Positions 1 through 8,420 of a stretch of 41,028 bases of DNA are shown in pieces. Within the stretch, counting starts at the first letter, position 1; every line of letters begins with the position of its first letter. A program made the translations under genes and the position numbers. Under the pieces are notes generated by a model that saw only the letters and a list, made by a program, of their open reading frames with translations, was not told where the DNA came from and made no database searches. The DNA comes from Melioribacteraceae bacterium (GTDB lineage Bacteria; Bacteroidota; Ignavibacteria; Ignavibacteriales; Melioribacteraceae), in the NCBI GenBank assembly GCA_023230485.1, contig JALNXG010000033.1, positions 1-41,028 on the forward strand. Reading direction: 5' to 3'.

Positions 1-44
1 GCTTCTTCCGGCTTATAGAATCGTGTTATTTTTTCTTGTTTCAA
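1..44 (-). CDS. 5' end of an unidentified gene, cut by the window edge
   Basis: Read on the minus strand, TTG at 44 opens 14 in-frame codons (MKQEKITRFYKPEE) that run off the left edge. A strong Shine-Dalgarno, GGAGGAG, lies at 53..59, eight bases before the TTG, which is the main reason for calling a gene. The fragment is charged and has no signal peptide. It is too short to assign to a family. It is divergent from the deoxyhypusine synthase-like gene, with about 250 bases between them. Confidence 0.5.
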   Translation of the reverse strand, partial: MKQEKITRFYKPEE

Positions 45-295
45 CTTTACTTCTCCTCCAAAGGGAACACTTTTTATTACAAAGAAACGAAATATATTTT
101 AATCCCTAATAAATGTCAAGATTTCCGCTATGTAAATAAACAAGTTATCTCGTTTTTATTGAGTTACTTTATTCTTATATACTTTAGGGTTTTGTCAATC
201 ATGCGCTATTTTCTACTAAAATAAGAAAATTTTATTTTATATAAAGAATATTTATATTTATTTTTTGTATCAAATTTAATAGGAAGGAAAATATA

Positions 296-1324
296 ATGAC
301 GAAAAAAAGTGATTACTTAAAAGATGTAATTCAGCATTTCGATATTAAAGAACATAATGTTGTGCCTTTAGTTGATGCTATGGAAAAAATGGCTTTCAGT
401 GCCCGCGACTTAAATCGTGCTGCTAAAATTTATGATATGATGCTCAAAGACAAAGAATGCGCCGTTATACTTACACTTGCAGGTAGTATCTTTAGTGCAG
501 GTCTTAAAAAAATTGTTCATGATCTTATTGAAAATAAAATGGTTGACGCTGTTGTATCTACCGGTGCTTTAATGGTTGACCAAGATTTTTTTGAAGCTCT
601 AGGGTTTAAACATTATATCGGAACTCCATTCGTTGATGATAACGTTATGCGTGATCTTCATATAGATAGAATCTATGATACCTTTATAGATGAAGATGAA
701 CTTAGAATTTGCGATGATACCACTGAAAAGATTTTTAATAGCTTAGAACCCCGTCCATATTCTTCACGAGAAATCCTATGGCATTTTGGTAAATATCTTG
801 AAGAGAATGGTGGTCCTAAAGTTGACGATTCTGTAATTTATGCCGCATATAAAAATAATGTTCCTCTTTTTGTACCTGCATTTTCTGATTGCTCAGCCGG
901 ATTCGGCATCGTTGTTCATCAACATAATAATCCCGATAAACATGTTTCTTTCGATTCAGGAAAAGATTTTCTTGAATTAACTCAAATTAAACTTCACAAT
1001 AAAGAAACAGGTATTTTTATGATCGGTGGTGGTGTTCCTAAAAACTTCACTCAAGATATAGTTGTTGCAGCTGAAATTTTAACAGATGATGCTCCTATGC
1101 ATAAATACGCTATTCAAATTACAGTAGCTGACGTTAGAGATGGTGCTCTTTCAAGCTCCACTCTTAAAGAAGCTTCTTCTTGGGGTAAGGTAGAAACAAC
1201 CTATGAGCAGATGGTCTATTCCGAAGCAACTCTCGCTATGCCATTAATTGCAGGTTATGCTTATCATAAAGGTTCTTGGAAGGAAAGAGAATTTAAGGAA
1301 CTACAAAAACTCTTTACGAAATAA
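296..1324 (+). CDS. Deoxyhypusine synthase-like protein (probable polyamine enzyme)
   Basis: This 342-residue cytosolic protein belongs to the deoxyhypusine synthase (DHS) family. Family marks are a glycine-rich segment with A-G-S-I-F-S-A-G near residue 62, V-S-T-G-A near 87, V-P-A-F-S-D-C-S-A-G near 193, G-G-G-V-P-K-N near 244, and S-S-W-G-K near 294-298. Lys298 matches the lysine that forms the aminobutyl intermediate in eukaryotic DHS. Eukaryotic enzymes read G-G-G-V-V-K-H-H at the 244 region, so a catalytic His is missing here, as in other bacterial homologues. Bacteria lack eIF5A, so the substrate is probably a free polyamine; homospermidine-type chemistry has been proposed for such homologues. 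The start has AGGAAGG upstream. The gene stands alone and ends in its own terminator. Family call firm, reaction inferred. Confidence 0.9.
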   Translation: MTKKSDYLKDVIQHFDIKEHNVVPLVDAMEKMAFSARDLNRAAKIYDMMLKDKECAVILTLAGSIFSAGLKKIVHDLIENKMVDAVVSTGALMVDQDFFEALGFKHYIGTPFVDDNVMRDLHIDRIYDTFIDEDELRICDDTTEKIFNSLEPRPYSSREILWHFGKYLEENGGPKVDDSVIYAAYKNNVPLFVPAFSDCSAGFGIVVHQHNNPDKHVSFDSGKDFLELTQIKLHNKETGIFMIGGGVPKNFTQDIVVAAEILTDDAPMHKYAIQITVADVRDGALSSSTLKEASSWGKVETTYEQMVYSEATLAMPLIAGYAYHKGSWKEREFKELQKLFTK

Positions 1325-1461
1325 AAATGATCCGTTTAACCGTTATAATTTGGAATTAGTGATTCTAGTAATAATATAATGAATGGTTAGTTTCTGAGTC
1401 TAATAATTATACTTAATACCGGATTTAGAGCAGAAAAGGTCGGATTTTTGCTACTTAAACA

Positions 1462-1493
1462 AAGCCCCGTTCATAGAACGGGGCTTATTTTTT
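1462..1493 (+). terminator. Rho-independent terminator of the DHS-like gene
   Basis: A perfect 11-bp stem, AAGCCCCGTTC/GAACGGGGCTT, closes a 3-base loop (1462-1486) and is followed by ATTTTTTT. It lies about 137 bases after the DHS-like stop codon and is the first strong hairpin downstream of that gene. Confidence 0.85.
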
Positions 1494-1691
1494 ACAGACT
1501 CGTACGTTTAGTTTTTCATAACCAGCTTGAAAGCCCTCGATTTCTCAACCGATTAATATCACTTTAGCATCTGTCTGTTCTGCTAATTTTTTTAACTAAA
1601 TTACTAGAATCAATTAGCAATGTAATAGTTATTATCATAAAAATATATCGTACTTGTACGAAAAATTTTCACTTTTTGACGATTTATTATT

Positions 1692-1719
1692 AAAAAACCG
1701 GAGTTTACTCCGGTTTTTT
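1692..1719 (-). terminator. Terminator of the metallopeptidase gene (works in both directions)
   Basis: CCGGAG (1698-1703) pairs with CTCCGG (1708-1713) around TTTA. Six A's precede the stem and six T's follow it, so it can act on either strand. It lies about 100 bases past the stop codon of the minus-strand metallopeptidase gene. Confidence 0.8.
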
Positions 1720-1809
1720 AATATAATATTTTGTATATTCTTTGATACCTCTTTTATAGATGCCTCTATCATTTTAATAATTTAACCACTTTAGAGGCAA
1801 TATTTGTCG

Positions 1810-4128
1810 CTATTTCATTAGAATCATTTTCTTAGAAATTTGTACTCCTTCTGCTTGCACAGAATAAACATAAATTCCGCTCGCTAGTCCATTACCAAAA
1901 TTATCTTTACCATCCCACCTCACACTATAAACACCTGATTCCATCTCCTTATTTACTAATGTAGCTACTTCTTTACCGAGTATGTCATATACTTTCATCG
2001 ATACATTTCCACTGTTTGGTAATGAAAATCTGATTGTAGTTTCAGGATTAAATGGATTTGGATAGTTCTGTTCCAATGCAAAAGTTTCTGGTAACAACTC
2101 CAATATTTCTTCTTTTACATCTGTTACACCTGTGCTAACATATGCTTTTATCAAATAGGTATAAATTTTATCATCACCTGCGGTTGAATGATACCAAGTG
2201 TTACCTGCAGTTCCATTTGTATAAGTAGCACTTGTATAGCTAATCGCATTAGGTGGAATTGGTGATGCAGTAACCATCACTCTATTTGCTCCTGTGCCAT
2301 TCCCGTTATATTCTCCCAGAACTGGAAGCATAACTACAAAACTCTTTGAAGCATCTATATTCTTTGATCTTAGATCAACCTTAAACCAATTCGTCCACGG
2401 AATCGGATAAGGACTTTCAGGACGAGTAGTTGGATTAATGGAAAAAGTAGCTAATTGACCCTTAGAAACATTGGGTCTAAGAACACCGCTATAATTTGAT
2501 ATAACTCCTCTTATAGTCCCTGTCTGTCTTAAAGCAAGTTTTACAGAATCTAATCTCGCACCTGGAATACCCGGAAATACTACGGCTACGGAATCACCAT
2601 CAGCTAATGGCAAAACACCTGTCGGCTCTGTATCATCATAAGAGAATGGAAAAACAGTATTCGAAACATCGCCTTCAACATTTAACCCAAATGAAAATGG
2701 ACCAGGATTGCCTATTGTCGCTGCTCTATTTGTTATTCTCATAACTGCTAAAATTAATTCATTCTGGTTTGAATTAAGTGTAACCTTTTGCCCTTCAATT
2801 GCAGGTACATCCTCGATCTCAACATTATTCGGACCTATTTTTATTGCCTTTAACATTAATGCATTAGTACCCATTTTATCGAAAGATACGGTATAACTTT
2901 TTGAGCCGACAAAACGATAATATTCTACTCCAAAATTATATACTGAACCTTCTAATCTTCCTGTTTTTGAATTAAGGAAATTGAATTTACGCGGAATAGC
3001 TAAGTCATTATATTTACTGCTATATGCATAACCATACTTATTATTTACATTATACTTATTAGCAACGTTTGCAATGAAGAAATCTTGAACTATATCATAA
3101 AACCTTCTCGACGACCCCAATCTACTTAAAGCAAGATCCATTGCACCTTCGGCAAATTGTCTTGTCTCAAGGAATTTTTTGAAAAATTCTGCACCAAATT
3201 GTTCATATAGATAAAGTGCGAACCGTGCTCCTCTTGAATAATCTGTTAAAACTATACTATTAGCACCATCACTTCTCCAATCTAACAAGTAATGGTTCGG
3301 TTCTCCGGCATAGCGATACTGAGAATAAATTGGAAATCCATTTATAAATTCCGCACCGAGTGAAAATGCTTCATTAAAAAAAGTTTCTTGTCTCTGATAA
3401 TAGTTGTAATGAATCATATGCTGAAATTCATGTGCTAGTGTGGAACTTGCATTTTCCTGGTCTTGCTCTTTTGTTAAGTCCCAAGGATTTGCATCAATAT
3501 AGAATATCTCTGCCTCATTGCTAGAAGCAAATTGAGCTTTAGTATATTGATCGCCACTGAAAAAATATCCGGCAACAAATCCGCCTGAACCAGTATATCC
3601 ATCTTTTATATCTAATAAAAGAATAACAATTCTAGGATCATTATCTCTGTCCGGTGGGGCTCCAAATGTTTCTACATCATTCTGATATATACCTTTTCCG
3701 TTATTCGCAGGAACTTTATTATCGAATGCTTCAATAAATGCATTTATTGATGATTGATTTACTCTACTGCCCCATTGTGCATCTTCAACAAAGATATAGC
3801 AATTCTGACCTATGCCTCTGCATGTTGCAGGAACTTTATAATATGAATCATCTGTATGATTAATTGCGAACCATTCTTTTTGGCTTCCAACTGCAAAACC
3901 CCATCCATCTGCATTCGTACTGCTCTGAATTTTATTCAATTCAGGATGTTTTAATAAATTCGCCTCGATTGCATCGATTAATTTATCTAATTTAAAATTT
4001 ACATCAACTTTGTATTTATTTTCAGTCGATTGATAACCATTTTCTGAAGTTAGATTTACGTTTAATTTCTGCGCTGATATAGATACAGTAAATAGAAATA
4101 TAATTGCTATAAATATTCTACTTTTCAT
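1810..4128 (-). CDS. Secreted zinc metallopeptidase (M30-like) with type IX sorting domain
   Basis: This 772-residue exported protein starts with a signal peptide (residues 1-19, cleavage after S-I-S-A). A catalytic region carries H-E-F-Q-H at 233-237, the HExxH zinc-peptidase motif. N-E-A-F-S-L-G-A-E at 252-260 offers a downstream glutamate ligand, as in hyicolysin-type (M30) gluzincins. Cys103 and Cys110 could form a disulfide. The last 85 or so residues are a type IX secretion (T9SS type A) sorting domain, with N-Y-P-N-P-F-N-P, G-K-E-V-A-T-L-V and a final K-K-M-I-L-M-K. The product is therefore probably secreted or surface-anchored. Its ATG overlaps the stop of the upstream lipoprotein gene by four bases (ATGA), suggesting coupled translation. 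Peptidase call good; exact family less sure. Confidence 0.85.
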   Translation of the reverse strand: MKSRIFIAIIFLFTVSISAQKLNVNLTSENGYQSTENKYKVDVNFKLDKLIDAIEANLLKHPELNKIQSSTNADGWGFAVGSQKEWFAINHTDDSYYKVPATCRGIGQNCYIFVEDAQWGSRVNQSSINAFIEAFDNKVPANNGKGIYQNDVETFGAPPDRDNDPRIVILLLDIKDGYTGSGGFVAGYFFSGDQYTKAQFASSNEAEIFYIDANPWDLTKEQDQENASSTLAHEFQHMIHYNYYQRQETFFNEAFSLGAEFINGFPIYSQYRYAGEPNHYLLDWRSDGANSIVLTDYSRGARFALYLYEQFGAEFFKKFLETRQFAEGAMDLALSRLGSSRRFYDIVQDFFIANVANKYNVNNKYGYAYSSKYNDLAIPRKFNFLNSKTGRLEGSVYNFGVEYYRFVGSKSYTVSFDKMGTNALMLKAIKIGPNNVEIEDVPAIEGQKVTLNSNQNELILAVMRITNRAATIGNPGPFSFGLNVEGDVSNTVFPFSYDDTEPTGVLPLADGDSVAVVFPGIPGARLDSVKLALRQTGTIRGVISNYSGVLRPNVSKGQLATFSINPTTRPESPYPIPWTNWFKVDLRSKNIDASKSFVVMLPVLGEYNGNGTGANRVMVTASPIPPNAISYTSATYTNGTAGNTWYHSTAGDDKIYTYLIKAYVSTGVTDVKEEILELLPETFALEQNYPNPFNPETTIRFSLPNSGNVSMKVYDILGKEVATLVNKEMESGVYSVRWDGKDNFGNGLASGIYVYSVQAEGVQISKKMILMK

Positions 4129-4448
4129 TTAATCCCCTTTTCATTGTCTAATTTCTCTGCTTGTTCTACAACTAAAATTTTACCGTCAGGTCCATCTCTA
4201 AAAGTACCCAATGTAACTGCATATTTTACACCCTGATTATTAAGCAGTTCCGAAACAATCTCTTCACTTCCTTCAATAATAAAGATAGTTCCGTCATCTA
4301 ATTTAAGTGCAGGTTTAGTGAATGGATCATTACCAATTACAACGACCATTCCTTTCAATGTTTCTTTATCTCCGCAATTGCATGAACATCCTGTACTAAC
4401 AAATACTATAACAGAGAGGAATATAAGAGCAAGAATAATTTTTCTCAT
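4125..4448 (-). CDS. Small cysteine-rich lipoprotein, unknown function
   Basis: This 107-residue protein has a hydrophobic signal followed by a lipobox S-T-G-C, with the lipidated Cys at 21. Two further cysteines follow at once (C-S-C-N-C-G; 21, 23, 25). The mature part is about 85 residues and looks beta-rich, with no motif I recognise. Its stop overlaps the start of the metallopeptidase gene by four bases, so the two are very likely co-expressed and may work together at the envelope. Whether Cys23 and Cys25 bind metal or form a disulfide is unknown. The gene follows the SUF operon on the same strand after about 105 bases. Confidence 0.75.
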   Translation of the reverse strand: MRKIILALIFLSVIVFVSTGCSCNCGDKETLKGMVVVIGNDPFTKPALKLDDGTIFIIEGSEEIVSELLNNQGVKYAVTLGTFRDGPDGKILVVEQAEKLDNEKGIK

Positions 4449-4553
4449 ATTGAGTCCTGATTTTTATAAGGTAAGATAATTTTTTGAAATATAATATGTA
4501 AAGTATAATTTTATCCCTTAACTATCAAAAATGATAATCAATTGTAATAAATT

Positions 4554-5024
4554 TTAGTTTGATGAATTGTTACTTGGTGCAACATCAAATAGTGAGAATA
4601 CATTATCTTCAGTTCCCAGTAAGTCTTGTAAAGTCAAATGGACTAAAACATTATCAACAGAATCCTGAATAATTTTCCATAAAGAACGAACCGAGCACTC
4701 GGTAGTGTTCGTGCATATCTCATTCATTCCGGTATGACTTTGGCAAAAAGAATCATCATATAATCTCCCGCCGAGCACATTGAGTACATCTATTATTCTT
4801 ATTTTTTCGGGAGAAGCCGAAAGAGTATATCCTCCTAATTGCCCTCTCTCACTATCAAGGAAACCACCTAATCTTAAAACGCGTAATATTTTCCCAACAT
4901 TATGCTGAGAAATCCCTTCGTAGTTGCTTATTTCAGGAATGGTAAGCGATTTCTTCACTTTGAAATACTTACCAATCCTGATTAAACACCTTAAACCATA
5001 TTCTTCTTGTGCACTAAATTTCAT
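4554..5024 (-). CDS. Rrf2-family iron-sulfur-sensing regulator of the SUF operon
   Basis: This 156-residue Rrf2/IscR-family transcription factor has an N-terminal winged helix (residues 1-70, with the family's E-E-Y-G-L-R start and the G-Q-L-G-G-Y wing). A cysteine cluster follows at C94, C104 and C110 (CX9CX5C), the form seen in many SUF-linked Rrf2 proteins. In this family these residues hold a labile Fe-S cluster that tunes DNA binding. It is the last gene of the operon, and its ATG overlaps the bacilliredoxin stop by four bases. It probably represses or tunes sufBCDS; an inverted repeat before sufB is a candidate operator. It is not necessarily orthologous to E. coli IscR or cyanobacterial SufR, so I give no symbol. 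Confidence 0.9.
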   Translation of the reverse strand: MKFSAQEEYGLRCLIRIGKYFKVKKSLTIPEISNYEGISQHNVGKILRVLRLGGFLDSERGQLGGYTLSASPEKIRIIDVLNVLGGRLYDDSFCQSHTGMNEICTNTTECSVRSLWKIIQDSVDNVLVHLTLQDLLGTEDNVFSLFDVAPSNNSSN

Positions 5025-5557
5025 TCTTCATTCAATGGAATTTTTGATCCGCATGAAATAAAATATTCTAGTTTAGCATATTTTTCCGGCGAAATTGAAG
5101 GTCCAACACCCTTGCAAAATTTGTCATATTCAGCTACCAAGTCTGCAGAAATCTCTTCAGCACTTCTTCCCTCTATCCCATATCTAGGCATTAGGAAAAT
5201 CGGTTCGCCATCTTTGAATAATGCTATAAACGGCGAAGATGGAGCAACACCCGTAAGATATTTTTCGCGAAATAAATCTAATGAATCTCTATCCTGACCT
5301 GCGAATATTGTAGCCAATTTATCTGGAATAATTGCGTTTTGTAATGATAATGCAACCCCCGGTCGAGCAGAGCCAGCCGCACAACCACATACTGAATTGA
5401 TCAGAACCAAAACTGTTTCATTACTTTTTGGTGCTAAGATATCCGATACCATTTGCGGTGTAGTTAATTCCTTAAACCCAACATATAATAACTCGTCACG
5501 CATCGGCTGTACTGCCTCCGGATCATATATTGGTGGTTTTATATTTATATTGTACAT
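5021..5557 (-). CDS. BrxA/BrxB-family bacilliredoxin with a C-terminal extension
   Basis: This 178-residue protein of the YphP/YqiW (UPF0403) family has a thioredoxin-like fold. The hallmark is C-G-C at residues 57-59, followed by A-A-G-S-A-R-P-G. Bacilliredoxins remove bacillithiol from S-bacillithiolated proteins. Characterised Bacillus proteins are about 145 residues. This one continues some 30 residues past the usual end near Y-D-K-F-C (Cys148) and carries another cysteine at 169. Position inside the SUF operon, between sufT and rrf2, links bacillithiol chemistry to Fe-S assembly. bshA, for bacillithiol synthesis, is also in this window. The Shine-Dalgarno is AAAGGA. Confidence 0.9.
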   Translation of the reverse strand: MYNINIKPPIYDPEAVQPMRDELLYVGFKELTTPQMVSDILAPKSNETVLVLINSVCGCAAGSARPGVALSLQNAIIPDKLATIFAGQDRDSLDLFREKYLTGVAPSSPFIALFKDGEPIFLMPRYGIEGRSAEEISADLVAEYDKFCKGVGPSISPEKYAKLEYFISCGSKIPLNEE

Positions 5558-5577
5558 TTTTTTTCCTTTCTAATGTT

Positions 5578-5892
5578 TTATAAAAATCCTAATTCGAGTT
5601 TGGCTTCTTCGCTCATCATATCCATATTCCATGTCGGTTCGAAAACCAAATCTATATACACATCCTTAATATCTTTTACAGTTTTCACCTTTGATTTTAC
5701 TTCTGCGGGGAGACTTTCTGCCACCGGACATGCAGGCGAAGTTAATGTCATTTTTATATATGTGTTCCCTTCATCATCTATTTTAATTTCATATATTAAA
5801 CCTAATTCATAAATATCAACCGGTATCTCAGGATCAAAGACTGTTTTAAGACGATATATTATATCCTGTTCAATTTTCCCTTTATCTATCAT
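5578..5892 (-). CDS. sufT: SufT-like MIP18/DUF59 Fe-S assembly factor
   Basis: This 104-residue protein has the MIP18 (DUF59/PaaD-like) fold: V-F-D-P-E-I-P-V-D-I-Y-E-L-G-L-I-Y near residues 18-34 and T-S-P-A-C-P-V-A-E with the conserved Cys near 55. Members called SufT help mature or deliver Fe-S clusters. It sits 11 bases after sufS and 20 before the bacilliredoxin gene, so it belongs to the operon. The AAGGAAAG ribosome site is well placed. The name rests on context and fold. Confidence 0.88.
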   Translation of the reverse strand: MIDKGKIEQDIIYRLKTVFDPEIPVDIYELGLIYEIKIDDEGNTYIKMTLTSPACPVAESLPAEVKSKVKTVKDIKDVYIDLVFEPTWNMDMMSEEAKLELGFL

Positions 5893-5903
5893 TTCAGCTT
5901 TCC

Positions 5904-7160
5904 TTATACAAACATTCTTTTTACTTTTAGTAAACTCTGAACTAATTTATCCACTTCCTCTTTCGTATTATAAAATGCGAAAGAAGCTCTTGCTGTCGCT
6001 GGCAATTTAAATCTATCCATTAATGGCTGGGTACAATGATGACCGGTTCTTATTGCAATTCCATCTGTATCGATTATTGTCCCTATATCATAAGGATGTA
6101 TCCCTTCGATTACGAAGGAAATTACAGATGCTTTCTTCTTTGCATTACCAATTATTTTAAGTCCATCAATTTCATTCAATGAATTTGTAGCATATTCTAA
6201 AAGTTCATTCTCATATCTAGTTAGCTCATCTCTATCAAATTGATTAATGTAATCGATTGCAGTGCCGAACCCGATTGAGCCTGCAATATTTGGTGTACCC
6301 GCTTCAAATTTATGTGGAATATCATCATAGGTAGTTTTCTCAAATGTAACAGTTCGGATCATATCGCCTCCGCCTTGATATGGCGGCAGCATCTCTAACA
6401 TCTCGGTCTTACCGTATAAAACCCCTATTCCCGTAGGTCCAAATGCCTTATGACCCGATAATGCATAAAAATCACAATCTAAATCTTGCACATCTATTTT
6501 CATGTGTGGAGCGGATTGTGCACCATCGATAAATACCGGAATGTTTCTTCGATGCGCTAAAGTAATTATCTCTTTTACAGGATTGATTGTTCCTAATGCA
6601 TTAGATATATGAACAACCGAAATGAATTTTGTTCTATCATTAAGCATTAATTTAAATGCTTCCATATCTAATTCACCATCATCGGTAATTGGTATTACTT
6701 TTAATTTTATTTTATCATGCTCAACTAAAAATTGCCAAGGGACAATATTGGCGTGATGTTCCATATGAGAGATAATTACTTCATCGCCCTCTCTGAAATA
6801 ATTTGCTCTTGATAAGGATGCCGCCACTAAATTGATTGCCTCCGTTGTCCCTTTAACAAAAATTAATTCTGAAGAACTTAGTGCATTCAAAAACTCTTTC
6901 CCTTTTAAACGTGCGTTTTCATACGATTCAGTAGCAATCTCACTCAAGAAATAAAGTCCTCTATGTATATTCGCATTCTCAAATGAATAATATTTATTGA
7001 TGCTGTCTATTACGCATTGCGGTTTTTGGGATGTCGCAGCATTATCTAAATAAACTAACTGCTTCCCATTAACTGTGCGCTTCAATATCGGAAAATCATT
7101 TCGAATCTCATCGAGATTAAATCTTCGCGCTTCTATTATTGCCGATGCTTGCTTAATCAA
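5904..7160 (-). CDS. sufS: Cysteine desulfurase SufS
   Basis: This 418-residue PLP-dependent enzyme takes sulfur from cysteine for Fe-S clusters. Visible marks are Y-L-D-N-A-A-T (38-43), the cofactor aspartate and Gln in I-D-G-A-Q-S-A (211-217), the Schiff-base Lys238 in S-G-H-K-A-F-G-P, and the persulfide-carrying Cys376 in R-T-G-H-H-C. Length is normal for a group II (SufS/CsdA) desulfurase. The start appears to be TTG at 7160, since no ATG lies between it and the conserved domain. No SufE or SufU partner is encoded in the operon here. The neighbouring genes are sufD (12-base gap) and sufT. Confidence 0.96.
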   Translation of the reverse strand: MIKQASAIIEARRFNLDEIRNDFPILKRTVNGKQLVYLDNAATSQKPQCVIDSINKYYSFENANIHRGLYFLSEIATESYENARLKGKEFLNALSSSELIFVKGTTEAINLVAASLSRANYFREGDEVIISHMEHHANIVPWQFLVEHDKIKLKVIPITDDGELDMEAFKLMLNDRTKFISVVHISNALGTINPVKEIITLAHRRNIPVFIDGAQSAPHMKIDVQDLDCDFYALSGHKAFGPTGIGVLYGKTEMLEMLPPYQGGGDMIRTVTFEKTTYDDIPHKFEAGTPNIAGSIGFGTAIDYINQFDRDELTRYENELLEYATNSLNEIDGLKIIGNAKKKASVISFVIEGIHPYDIGTIIDTDGIAIRTGHHCTQPLMDRFKLPATARASFAFYNTKEEVDKLVQSLLKVKRMFV

Positions 7161-7172
7161 AATTCATCCGGT

Positions 7173-8420
7173 TTAATTATTTTTTACTTCCACTCTATTT
7201 AAATGCTCGAATACTAAGTGGTTTATCTGTTCCCTTAATTCATCAATCTTAATTTTTTCAATTACATCTGCAGCAAATGCGCGAATCAACATTGATTTTG
7301 CAATATCCTTAGGAATGCCTCTTGACTTAATATAAAATTCGGAATTTTCATCAAGCTGTCCCACCGCTGCACCATGGCTACATTTTACATCATCAGCAAA
7401 AATCTCAAGCTGTGGTTTGGTATCAATTATTGCATTCTTAGATAATAAAACAGCTTTATTCGATTGGTATGCATTCGTCTTTTGTGCATCACGCCTTACC
7501 ATTATTTTTCCGTTGAATACTCCGCGAGATTTACCATCAAGAATTCCTTTATATAATTCGTTACTCATACAATTCGGTTTTGCATGATCTACAAATGTAT
7601 GATTATCAACATGCTGCTCCTTATGTGCTAAATACAATCCATAAAAATGACTTTCGATATTTTCGTCATTCAAACAAGTATTAATGTCATTCCTTGTTAT
7701 ACTTCCACCAAACGTAAAATTGTAATGATTGAATAAACTATTAGCTTCCTGATATGCTTGAACTTTTTCTACATGGTAAGAATTTTCTTCTTCAAGCTGA
7801 ATTTTATAAAAATCAACTATTGAATTTTTACCTGCATAAACTTCTGTTACGATATTTGTTAAATATTCTTTTCCTTTTATACCATGATAATTGGCGATGA
7901 TAGTTGCTTGCGAATTTTCTTCGGCGATTATTAGATTCTTAGGTACCGATAAAACATTTTCGTTGCTATCACCATTTAAGTAAAGTATCTGAATTGGCTT
8001 ATCAACTACTTTCCCCTTAGGTACAAATACCACCAACCCATTAGTAGAAAGTGTATTATTTAATTCGTTAAATCCATTATCAATAGCGGAATATTTATTT
8101 AAATGATTTGCAAGAATTTCAGAATTATTTTTTTGAAAATTAGTGAGACTATCTACTATTATTCCACTTTCTAATCCGGTCAAATCTGATAATTCATTTA
8201 CAAAAATTCCATTAATAAATACTACTTTGTAATAATCAAAATCTTTGAAAAAATAATCATTCAATGGTAAGGAAAGATAATTTTCATAACCTAAAGAGGT
8301 GCCTAAAACATAATTGTTTTTGAGTATTGGAGCTACATTTGTGTATTTCCAATCCTCATTTTTCATTGTAGGCAGATTAAAATCACTAAGCTCAATCACA
8401 TTTAATAAATCATTTCCCAT
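7173..8420 (-). CDS. sufD: SufD, Fe-S scaffold subunit
   Basis: This 415-residue SufB/SufD-family protein partners SufB and SufC in the SufBC2D scaffold. The N-terminal third is variable and contains D-W-K-Y-T-N near residue 22, typical of SufD. The C-terminal core is the parallel beta-helix repeat region with the conserved C-S-H-G-A-A-V-G-Q-L-D segment near residues 347-357 and R-G-I-P near 368. The ATG overlaps the sufC stop by one base (TAATG), indicating coupled translation. Order and length fit sufB-C-D-S operons. Confidence 0.95.
   Translation of the reverse strand: MGNDLLNVIELSDFNLPTMKNEDWKYTNVAPILKNNYVLGTSLGYENYLSLPLNDYFFKDFDYYKVVFINGIFVNELSDLTGLESGIIVDSLTNFQKNNSEILANHLNKYSAIDNGFNELNNTLSTNGLVVFVPKGKVVDKPIQILYLNGDSNENVLSVPKNLIIAEENSQATIIANYHGIKGKEYLTNIVTEVYAGKNSIVDFYKIQLEEENSYHVEKVQAYQEANSLFNHYNFTFGGSITRNDINTCLNDENIESHFYGLYLAHKEQHVDNHTFVDHAKPNCMSNELYKGILDGKSRGVFNGKIMVRRDAQKTNAYQSNKAVLLSKNAIIDTKPQLEIFADDVKCSHGAAVGQLDENSEFYIKSRGIPKDIAKSMLIRAFAADVIEKIKIDELREQINHLVFEHLNRVEVKNN

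Larger units (their letters stand above)
1325..1809. other. 485-base intergenic region without a supported gene
   Basis: This gap between converging genes holds two strong terminators (1462-1493 and 1692-1719). It also holds a 14-base near-palindrome, TCGTACTTGTACGA, at 1648-1661, and a spaced inverted repeat TGCCTCTA/TAGAGGCA at 1761-1768 and 1792-1799. I found no convincing open frame, tRNA or structured RNA in the rest. The two small repeats may be chance. Confidence 0.6.

Noticed and set aside
36..224. 62-codon plus-strand open frame at the left edge
   Set aside because: It has no ribosome site, is composed of AT-rich low-information sequence, and overlaps the start and Shine-Dalgarno of the minus-strand gene at 1-44.
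1648..1661. Near-palindrome TCGTACTTGTACGA
   Set aside because: It lies between converging genes, away from any promoter, and may be chance.
1761..1799. Inverted repeat TGCCTCTA/TAGAGGCA
   Set aside because: Arms of eight bases with a 23-base AT-rich loop and no T-run; not a convincing terminator or operator.
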